DNA of 64,000 nt from contig CABYXZ010000002.1 of NCBI GenBank assembly GCA_902523065.1, forward strand, positions 186,001 through 250,000, written 5' to 3'. Below the pieces are notes generated by a model. The model did not search any database. It was not told the DNA's origin and saw only the letters and a list, made by a program, of their open reading frames with translations. Numbering within the stretch: the stretch's first letter is position 1; each line of letters begins with the position of its first letter. Origin of the DNA: an uncultured Marinoscillum sp. GTDB taxonomy: Bacteria; Bacteroidota; Bacteroidia; Cytophagales; MED-G16. Positions 57,288-64,000 of the stretch are shown here, one piece after another. A program made the translations under genes and the position numbers.

Positions 57288-59368
57288 ATATTAAAAAAGA
57301 AATTTTACTTAGAGTAAGGTTCGCATTTGTAATTATTCTATTAGTAAGCACTGGTATCATCTACAGTATTTTTGATCTTCAATTTAATCAATCTGAGAGA
57401 TGGGAGAAAAAGTCAGAAAATATCAATTTCAAGTATGACATTATTCAGGCAAGTAGGGGTAATATTTTATCTGATGATGGAAGTATTTTAGCTACCTCTT
57501 TACCTTTTTATAAAGTAGCTTTTGATCCGTCCATCCCAGATGATGAAATGTTTGATTTTGGGATTGACTCATTATCATATAATCTCTCTTTATTTTTTAA
57601 GGATAGGTCAATGAATCAATATAAGAAATTGATTATTGAAGCAAGAGATAGCGGTAGAAGATATCTTCTTTTAAATAGAAATAAAATTGGTTACCAAGCA
57701 AAGAAAAAATTATCTAGTTGGCCAATTTTTAGAGAAGGAAGATTAAAAGGGGGGGTGCTTTTTGAAAAGATAGATCAGAGGTACAGGCCTTTTTCTAAAT
57801 TAGGATACAGAACAATTGGATCTGTAGATGAAAATAATAGAGGAACTGTTGGGATTGAGTATAGTTTTAATTCTTATCTAGAAGGAAATAATGGAGAGGT
57901 TCTTAAACAAAAGATAGCTGGAAATTATTGGAAACCAATATACGATGGCACTGAGAGACAACCAAAAAATGGTAAAGATATTGTGACAACATTAAATGTT
58001 AACCTCCAAGATATTTCAGAGTCAGCATTACTAAAAGGCCTTGTAAATAATGATGCAGATAATGGTTGTGTGATTTTAATGGAAGTCGCTACGGGTGAGA
58101 TCAAGGCAATTGCTAATTTTTCAAAGAACAAGTCAGGTTATTACACAGAGAATTATAATCATGCAATTCAAGGAATGCACGAACCTGGATCAACTTTTAA
58201 ATTAGCAAGTATGTTAGCTTATCTTGAAGATTCAGATGTATCAATTAAAGATTCTATTGATACTGGAGATGGTGAATATAAATTTTACTCTGAGATCATG
58301 AAAGATCATAAGCCTGGTGGATATGGTAAAATTACTATAAAGGAAGTATTCGAAAAAAGTTCAAATATTGGAATTGCTAAACTTATTGATGAACAATTTG
58401 GTTTAGATCCTGATAAATATCTGAATTATATAAAGAAGTTTGGGTTGAATAAATCATTTGATTTTCAATTGTATGGAACATCTTTACCTTCAATTAAAGA
58501 GTCAAGTGATTCAGCTTGGAGTAAAGTTTCTTTACCTTGGATTGCTCACGGATATGAGTTTATGTTAACACCACTACACACTCTTTCTTTGTATAACGCT
58601 GTAGCTAATGGGGGTGTTTACATAGAGCCAAGAATTGTCAGAGAGGTTAGAGAGGCTAATAAGGTTATTAAACGTTTTGATGATATAAATTCTTTTAAAA
58701 TTGCGAAAAAAAGTTCAATAAATACCGTCAAAGAATTACTTAGGGGAGTGGTAGAAAATGGAACAGCAGATAATATAAAGAACAGCTATTATCAAATTTC
58801 AGGTAAGACAGGTACAGCCAAAAAGGTATCAAATGGAAAATATATTAATAGATACTATACCTCTTTTGCTGGATTTTTTCCTTCTGATAATCCTAAATAT
58901 AGTTGTATTGTTGTGATAGATAATCCAAAAAAATATAGAATCTATGGTAGTGATGTTGCAGCACCCGTTTTTAGGGAAATATCAGATAAAATATTTATTT
59001 CTGACAAGAGCTATTTTAGTGATATTAAAAAGGAAAAGTTAATTGCTTCCTTTCCACTTATAAGGTCAGGATATAAAAAAGATTTAGTTAGTCTGACAAA
59101 TACTTTGGGAATATCTAATCATTCCGAAACCGAAAATGATTGGGTAAGAACTAAAGTAATAGACAATTCAATATTTTGGGAAGGGATAAATTCCAAATCC
59201 TTTCTTATCCCAAATGTAGTTGGCATGAACTTAAAAGATGCAGTATTTATTCTTGAATCAAGAGGTTTGAAAGTAAATTATCGAGGAAGGGGAAGAGTAA
59301 AAAAACAAAATGTTAGTCCTGGAAGTCTGACTAAAAATTATAAAATCATAAATATTAGTTTAGGTTGA
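57284..59368 (+). CDS. ftsI: Penicillin-binding protein 3 (FtsI), septal transpeptidase with PASTA
   Basis: The 694-aa divisome transpeptidase has an N-terminal anchor (VRFAFVIILLVSTGIIYSIF) and a dimerisation domain (about 40-230). Transpeptidase motifs are SxxK in HEPGSTFKLASMLAYL, SxN in FEKSSNIGIAKLI and KTG in YQISGKTGTAKKVSN. A single C-terminal PASTA repeat (FLIPNVVGMNLKDAVFILESRGLKVNY) is typical of Bacteroidota. A run of seven G (57749-57755), rare in this AT-rich DNA, lies in the dimerisation domain (RLKGGVLFEK). It overlaps murE by 4 bases. Confidence 0.95.
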   Translation: MNIKKEILLRVRFAFVIILLVSTGIIYSIFDLQFNQSERWEKKSENINFKYDIIQASRGNILSDDGSILATSLPFYKVAFDPSIPDDEMFDFGIDSLSYNLSLFFKDRSMNQYKKLIIEARDSGRRYLLLNRNKIGYQAKKKLSSWPIFREGRLKGGVLFEKIDQRYRPFSKLGYRTIGSVDENNRGTVGIEYSFNSYLEGNNGEVLKQKIAGNYWKPIYDGTERQPKNGKDIVTTLNVNLQDISESALLKGLVNNDADNGCVILMEVATGEIKAIANFSKNKSGYYTENYNHAIQGMHEPGSTFKLASMLAYLEDSDVSIKDSIDTGDGEYKFYSEIMKDHKPGGYGKITIKEVFEKSSNIGIAKLIDEQFGLDPDKYLNYIKKFGLNKSFDFQLYGTSLPSIKESSDSAWSKVSLPWIAHGYEFMLTPLHTLSLYNAVANGGVYIEPRIVREVREANKVIKRFDDINSFKIAKKSSINTVKELLRGVVENGTADNIKNSYYQISGKTGTAKKVSNGKYINRYYTSFAGFFPSDNPKYSCIVVIDNPKKYRIYGSDVAAPVFREISDKIFISDKSYFSDIKKEKLIASFPLIRSGYKKDLVSLTNTLGISNHSETENDWVRTKVIDNSIFWEGINSKSFLIPNVVGMNLKDAVFILESRGLKVNYRGRGRVKKQNVSPGSLTKNYKIINISLG

Positions 59369-60804
59369 AAAAATTAAAAAATATACTTAAAGATATAAAT
59401 ATCAAATCATTACTAGGTGAATTAGATATTTCGATATCAGGTATCAGCAATAATTCAAATGACATAAATGATGGTTATCTTTTTTTTGCAGTTAAAGGAA
59501 ATAATTCTGATGGCCACAAATTTATTGATGTTGCAATTAATAATGGTAGTACATGTGTAGTTTGTACTAGAATACCAAAAAAAATAAACTCTAGTATTAC
59601 ATATATTCAGGTTAATAATATAAGAGAGGTTATAAATAAAGTTTCCTCAAACTTTTATGATAACCCCTCAAAGAGTTTAAAAGTTATTGCAGTTACAGGT
59701 ACAAACGGTAAAACTTCTATTGTTTATTTTTTATACCAATTTCTATTAATTCTAAATAAAAGAGTTGGAATGTTGTCAACTATTGAAAATAAAATACAAA
59801 ATGAAACTTTCAAATCTTCCCTAACAACACCAGATTCAATTGAGATAAATAGATTAATGAATGATATGGTAAAAAATGACATTGAATACTGTGTTATGGA
59901 AGCAAGTTCACATGCAATTGATCAAATTAGGATTTCAGGTTCTGATGTTTATGTAGCAATTTTTTCAAACCTTTCTCATGATCATTTAGATTACCACAAA
60001 ACATTCCTGAATTATATTAATACTAAAAAAAAATTATTTGATAATCTTAAAAAAGATTCATTTTCTATTATTAACTCCGATGATAAAAGAGCTGATTATA
60101 TTGCCCAAAATTCAAAATCAAAAATCATTCACTACAGTGTAAATTCATTGTCAGATAATAAAGGGAGATTAATTGAAAATAATTTAGATGGTATGTTAGT
60201 AGATATTGATAATGAAAAAATATCACTCGGAATAATTGGAGAATTTAATCTCTATAATATTTTATCGGTTTACGTTTTTTCAAAAATCCTTAAAATAAAT
60301 AAGATTAAATCGCTTAGCATAATTTCAAAAATTAAACCTCCTAGAGGAAGACTTGAATATATAAAATCATCTAAAGGCTCAATAGGTATTGTTGACTATG
60401 CTCACACGCCCAATGCACTGGAAAATGTTCTTACTACAATTAATAAGATTAGAGGAGACAATAAAATAATTTCAATAATTGGTGCAGGTGGTGATAGAGA
60501 TAAGTCTAAAAGACCAGAAATGGGAAGAGTGGCAGAAGAGTATAGCGATTATGTAATTGTAACCTCAGATAATCCAAGAAATGAAAATGAAATTGATATT
60601 ATAAACGATATTATTAAAGGGTTCAAAACCGAAAATTATATGATAGAAAGCGATAGAAAAAAAGCTATCATTAACGCATGTAAAAATATAGACAACAAAA
60701 CAATATTACTTGTTGCAGGAAAGGGTCATGAAGACTATCAAATAATTGGAAATAATTATATTCCACATAACGACATGGAAATATTGAGAAAAGAATTAAA
60801 ATAA
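59365..60804 (+). CDS. murE: UDP-MurNAc-L-Ala-D-Glu:meso-DAP ligase
   Basis: MurE adds the third stem residue in peptidoglycan synthesis. The 479-aa protein has the Mur N-domain (ISGISNNSNDINDGYLFFAVKG), P-loop IAVTGTNGKTSIVYFLYQF, YCVMEASSHAIDQIRISG and FSNLSHDHLDYHKTFLNY. The C-domain has GGDRDKSKRPEMGRVAEEYSDYVIVTSDNPRNE; the DNPR motif indicates meso-diaminopimelate as substrate. Translation starts at a TTG within the overlap TTGA with the ftsI stop; no ATG is available in the conserved N-terminus. It is followed by mraY after 5 bases. Confidence 0.95.
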   Translation: MKKLKNILKDINIKSLLGELDISISGISNNSNDINDGYLFFAVKGNNSDGHKFIDVAINNGSTCVVCTRIPKKINSSITYIQVNNIREVINKVSSNFYDNPSKSLKVIAVTGTNGKTSIVYFLYQFLLILNKRVGMLSTIENKIQNETFKSSLTTPDSIEINRLMNDMVKNDIEYCVMEASSHAIDQIRISGSDVYVAIFSNLSHDHLDYHKTFLNYINTKKKLFDNLKKDSFSIINSDDKRADYIAQNSKSKIIHYSVNSLSDNKGRLIENNLDGMLVDIDNEKISLGIIGEFNLYNILSVYVFSKILKINKIKSLSIISKIKPPRGRLEYIKSSKGSIGIVDYAHTPNALENVLTTINKIRGDNKIISIIGAGGDRDKSKRPEMGRVAEEYSDYVIVTSDNPRNENEIDIINDIIKGFKTENYMIESDRKKAIINACKNIDNKTILLVAGKGHEDYQIIGNNYIPHNDMEILRKELK

Positions 60805-60809
60805 AATAA

Positions 60810-62012
60810 ATGTTATATCACCTATTTGAATATTTAAAACAAAATTATGACCTAGCTGGCTCAGGTGTTTTTCAGTATCTATCATTTAGAGCTGGAATGG
60901 CTGCATTACTTTCATTAATAATCAGTATAATTTTTGGTAAAAACATAATTTCAATTCTTCAAAATTTTCAACTTTCTGAAAAAATTAGAGATTTAGACCT
61001 CAAGGGACAAAGTGGAAAGGAAGGTACACCCACCATGGGAGGAATAATAATAATAATATCAATATTAGTTCCTACAATATTATTCGCGGATTTATCTAAT
61101 ATCTACATCCAATTAATGATTTTTATTACTGTCATTATTTCGGTAATTGGTTTTATAGATGATTATCTAAAAATTAAGAAAAAAGATAAAGTTGGATTAA
61201 AAGGAAAATTCAAGATTTTAGGGCAAATTTTAATTGGAATTATAGTCTCATATGTTGTTGTGACAAATGATTCAGTTGTTGTGAGAGATTTTCTTGAATC
61301 TGTAACTCAAGATGGTTCAAAAGATCAATATGTTGATTCTAAAGATCTATTGACAACAATTCCTTTTATAAAGGATAATGAGTTTAATTATGAGTGGATT
61401 ACACCAAATTTTATAAATGGTTACACCTGGCTTATTTATTCCCTAGTAGTCATATTTATTATTGTATCAGTATCGAATGGAGCAAATATTACAGATGGAT
61501 TAGATGGCTTAGCTGCAGGAGTTTCTGCCATAGTAGGTATTACATTATCCATATTTATTTATTTGTCAGGTAATTTAATTTTTTCTGATTACCTAAACAT
61601 TATGTACATACCAGGGATCGGTGAATTAGTTATATTTTCGTTTGCTTTCGTTGGAGCATGTATAGGTTTTATATGGTACAACTCTTATCCTGCTCAGGTA
61701 TTTATGGGAGATATAGGAAGTTTATCAATTGGTGCTATAATTGCAGTTTTAGCAATAATTGTAAAGAAAGAGCTTTTAATACCTGTAATGTGTGGTATTT
61801 TTCTTATTGAAAACCTATCAGTTATTATTCAGGTTACATATTTTAAGTATACCAAGAAAAAATATGGAGAGGGTAAAAGGATTTTTCTCATGTCACCACT
61901 ACACCACCATTATCAGAAAAAAGGAATTCACGAAACAAAAATTGTAGCAAGGTTTTGGATGGTTGGTATCTTATTAGCAATTATATCCCTAGCAACTTTA
62001 AAACTTAGGTAG
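60810..62012 (+). CDS. mraY: Phospho-MurNAc-pentapeptide transferase
   Basis: MraY makes lipid I from UDP-MurNAc-pentapeptide and undecaprenyl phosphate. The 400-aa protein has about ten membrane segments. Signature blocks are [43 protein letters not shown] (catalytic DD), [49 protein letters not shown] and [24 protein letters not shown]. It is longer than E. coli MraY because of a periplasmic insert (about residues 155-200), usual in Bacteroidota. The next gene, ftsW, begins one base later; murD, usually here, is absent. Confidence 0.97.
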   Translation: MLYHLFEYLKQNYDLAGSGVFQYLSFRAGMAALLSLIISIIFGKNIISILQNFQLSEKIRDLDLKGQSGKEGTPTMGGIIIIISILVPTILFADLSNIYIQLMIFITVIISVIGFIDDYLKIKKKDKVGLKGKFKILGQILIGIIVSYVVVTNDSVVVRDFLESVTQDGSKDQYVDSKDLLTTIPFIKDNEFNYEWITPNFINGYTWLIYSLVVIFIIVSVSNGANITDGLDGLAAGVSAIVGITLSIFIYLSGNLIFSDYLNIMYIPGIGELVIFSFAFVGACIGFIWYNSYPAQVFMGDIGSLSIGAIIAVLAIIVKKELLIPVMCGIFLIENLSVIIQVTYFKYTKKKYGEGKRIFLMSPLHHHYQKKGIHETKIVARFWMVGILLAIISLATLKLR

Positions 62013-62013
62013 C

Positions 62014-63129
62014 ATGGTAAATTGGATTAAGTCAAATGTAGAAGGTGATAAGATTATATGGGTTATAGCTTTATTACTATCTATAATAAGTTTGCTATCG
62101 GTTTACAGTGCTACAGGATCACTTGCATATCAAAAAATGGGAGGAAATACTGAGTATTATTTAATTAAGCATTTCATTTTAATTATTCTGAGTTTTATTG
62201 CTATGTGGTTTTCACATAGAATAGATTATAAGTATTATTCAAAGATTGCTCTTATAGGACTTTATGCATCAATACCATTATTAATAATAACTTATAAGTT
62301 TGGTATGAATATTAATGAAGCTTCAAGATGGATTAATATTCCAATAATTAATCAAGCATTTCAACCTTCAGACTTAGCAAAACTCTCTTTAATTATCTAT
62401 CTATCTAGTTTTCTTGCAAAAAGACAAAACAGATTAGAAAATGTAAAGACTCTTATTTTACCTTTTTTATGGATTGGATCTATCTGTTTATTCATTGCAC
62501 TGACTAATTTGTCAACAGCACTAATACTCGGTGCAACATCTATTTTATTAATGTTTATTTCTAGAGTTAAGATTACACATTTATCAATTTTAATACTTTT
62601 TATATTTTTTTGTGGAGGTATCGCTCTTCTAACGGGTCAAAGAGGAAAAACGGCTATGACTAGAGCTGAAAACTTTATAAATAAGAAAGATATTCCATTT
62701 CAGTTAGAGCAAGCTTACATTGCAGTCTCAACAGGTGGCCTTCTTGGTAAAGGACCTGGGAACAGTAACCAAAAAAACTTTTTACCTCAGTCATATTCAG
62801 ATTTCATTTATGCAATTATTATTGAGGAATATGGATTTATAATGGGCGTAACAATTTTAGTATTATATCTATTACTTCTTTACAGAGGATTAAAAATATT
62901 TATTAAATCTGATAGGCCATTTGGAGGTCTTCTAAGTGCAGGTTTAAGTTTTGCTTTAGTTATACAGGCATTAATTAACATGAGCGTGGTAGTAGGTCTG
63001 TTACCAGTAACAGGTGTAACACTCCCTCTCATTAGTATGGGTGGAACCTCTCAATTATTTACCGGAATAACACTAGGTATAATATTGAGCGTAAGTAGAA
63101 ATAATGATTTAGAGGAGAGTTATGCATAG
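62014..63129 (+). CDS. ftsW: Septal peptidoglycan polymerase FtsW
   Basis: This SEDS-family glycosyltransferase (371 aa, about ten membrane segments) polymerises septal glycan with FtsI. Motifs are LLSVYSATGSLAYQK, INEASRWINIPIINQAFQPSDLAKLSLIIYLSSFLAKRQ, QLEQAYIAVSTGGLLGKGPGNSNQKNFLPQSYSDFIYAIIIEEYGFIMG and the final VVVGLLPVTGVTLPLISMGGTSQLF. It directly follows mraY, with murD skipped, and overlaps murG by 8 bases. Genomic place and the GNS..NFLPQ motif favour FtsW over RodA. Confidence 0.95.
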   Translation: MVNWIKSNVEGDKIIWVIALLLSIISLLSVYSATGSLAYQKMGGNTEYYLIKHFILIILSFIAMWFSHRIDYKYYSKIALIGLYASIPLLIITYKFGMNINEASRWINIPIINQAFQPSDLAKLSLIIYLSSFLAKRQNRLENVKTLILPFLWIGSICLFIALTNLSTALILGATSILLMFISRVKITHLSILILFIFFCGGIALLTGQRGKTAMTRAENFINKKDIPFQLEQAYIAVSTGGLLGKGPGNSNQKNFLPQSYSDFIYAIIIEEYGFIMGVTILVLYLLLLYRGLKIFIKSDRPFGGLLSAGLSFALVIQALINMSVVVGLLPVTGVTLPLISMGGTSQLFTGITLGIILSVSRNNDLEESYA

Positions 63130-64000
63130 AAAAAATAAAATTAAAGTAATTCTTTGTGGTGGTGGAACAGGTGGTCACATCTTTCCAATGATTTCGATTG
63201 CCAATGAATTGAAGAATGAGAATAAAGAAAATGAAATACTTTTTGTTGGGTCTAGAGATAGAATGGAAATGGAAATAGTACCAAAGCATAATTTCAAAAT
63301 AATTGGACTTTGGATATCAGGAATAAAAAGAAGTTCAATTCTGCTTAATATTCTTTTTGCTGGAATTCCATTTTTTTTACAAAACTTTTTATTGCCATTA
63401 AAGTTGTTATATTCAATATTCAGATCAATTTATATCCTTTACACATTCAAACCAGATTTTGTAATTGGTTTTGGTGGTTATTCATCAGGACCATTTGTTT
63501 TTATTTCTAATTTTTTAAGATTTAAAACAGCTATCCAAGAACAAAACTCATCAATGGGATTAACAAATAAATTCCTTGTTAATCGGGTAGATCACGTATT
63601 CGTTGCTTATGAAAAATTAAAAAAGATATATCCAAATAAACCTATTCATAACTTTGGAAATCCTATCAGAGGACTGAGAGTTGAGGATTCCATCAAACCC
63701 TACAAACATTTTAAATTAGAAAAAGATAAAAAAACAGTTTTAGTATTAGGTGGTAGTTTGGGTGCAAAAAACATAAATGACGCAATAATTAATAATATAT
63801 CCTTAATTAGAGAGTCATCATATCAAATTTTGTGGCAGACAGGTAAGTTATACTACGATGAAATTCAAAATCATAATTATCAAGAGAAAAATTTAGTTAT
63901 AAAGCCATTTATTGATAGAATGGATTTAGCTTATTCAGTGGCAGATTTAATAATTTCAAGAGCTGGTGCAATAGCAATATCTGAGTTATGTGTAGTAGCA
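63122..64000 (+). CDS. murG: UDP-GlcNAc:lipid I GlcNAc-transferase MurG, N-terminal part
   Basis: MurG makes lipid II from lipid I. The frame opens at ATG 63122 and runs to the end of the window (293 codons). The start KVILCGGGTGGHIFPMISIANEL is the GGGTGGH signature. Further motifs are VIGFGGYSSGPFVFIS, AIQEQNSSMGLTNKFL, NFGNPIRGL, VLVLGGSLGAKNINDAI and ISRAGAIAISEL with the conserved Glu. The C-terminal end is outside. The start overlaps the ftsW stop by 8 bases, so it is translationally coupled. Confidence 0.96.
   Translation, partial: MHRKNKIKVILCGGGTGGHIFPMISIANELKNENKENEILFVGSRDRMEMEIVPKHNFKIIGLWISGIKRSSILLNILFAGIPFFLQNFLLPLKLLYSIFRSIYILYTFKPDFVIGFGGYSSGPFVFISNFLRFKTAIQEQNSSMGLTNKFLVNRVDHVFVAYEKLKKIYPNKPIHNFGNPIRGLRVEDSIKPYKHFKLEKDKKTVLVLGGSLGAKNINDAIINNISLIRESSYQILWQTGKLYYDEIQNHNYQEKNLVIKPFIDRMDLAYSVADLIISRAGAIAISELCVVA

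Overview
The window looks like a compact, very AT-rich (about 30% GC by eye) chromosome segment from a member of Bacteroidota, most like the Flavobacteriales. The evidence is a PorP/SprF-type type IX secretion protein, a TonB-dependent receptor with a CarboxypepD_reg domain, DUF4290 next to murA, DUF6702, DUF1080, a DnaX without the usual zinc-finger cysteines, promoters of the Bacteroidota form TTG-N19/20-TAnnTTTG, and no obvious Shine-Dalgarno sequences. Genes are tightly packed: no gene-free stretch exceeds 300 bases, and the longest (2524-2749) is 226. All ten convergent junctions abut or overlap. This suggests a streamlined, probably free-living marine organism. I saw no insertion sequence, prophage, CRISPR array, tRNA or rRNA.

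Layout. 1-2523: the 5' part of a TonB-dependent receptor gene and an upstream exported lipoprotein gene, with a strong hairpin between them. 2750-6403: a sensor kinase, then the classic rplM-rpsI-rpsB-tsf operon behind a textbook Bacteroidota promoter. 6404-13550: Xaa-Pro aminopeptidase, an O-methyltransferase, a lytic transglycosylase with a LysM-like C-terminus, and a sugar block (two Gfo/Idh/MocA oxidoreductases and a NupG-like permease). 13547-18406: dnaX, tmRNA (ssrA) and aconitase B. 18482-21502: a three-gene cassette of unknown role (Ig-like/helical-hairpin protein, FkbM-type methyltransferase, NTF2-like lipoprotein). 21554-28888: a START-domain protein, murA, DUF4290, a UvrD/PcrA helicase, a ROK glucokinase, rnhA, aroQ and xerD. 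28910-34712: pyrD, ftsK, lolA, pyrF, trhO. 34713-43181: minus-strand accessory metabolism (acyl-CoA synthetase, GMC oxidoreductase with its gluconate-dehydrogenase-type small subunit, M20 amidohydrolase, DUF1080, lipase-like hydrolase, acyl-CoA dehydrogenase). 43325-55519: gyrB, M1 peptidase, topA, glycerate kinase, porP, M48 peptidase, an acyltransferase and a polyprenyl synthase. 55536-64000: the dcw cluster, mraZ-rsmH-ftsL-ftsI-murE-mraY-ftsW-murG, with murD missing from its usual slot.

How the genes fit together. Most encode housekeeping functions: translation, replication and chromosome segregation (DnaX, GyrB, TopA, FtsK, XerD), envelope synthesis (MurA, MurE, MraY, MurG, FtsI, FtsW, polyprenyl synthase, LolA) and pyrimidine synthesis. 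The accessory layer points to polymer- or glycoside-derived carbon. The two Gfo/Idh/MocA enzymes, the permease, the GMC/subunit-3 pair and DUF1080 are families that appear together in 3-keto-glycoside degradation.

Most notable observations: an A10 tract at the end of the dnaX core domain with immediate stops in both alternative frames, suggesting a programmed gamma subunit; the zero-gap convergent junctions; the missing murD; a three-repeat MraZ operator; a MurA with Asp in place of the fosfomycin-target Cys; a divergent tmRNA tag ending in AMAV; and the unexplained exported Ig-like/helical-hairpin protein.
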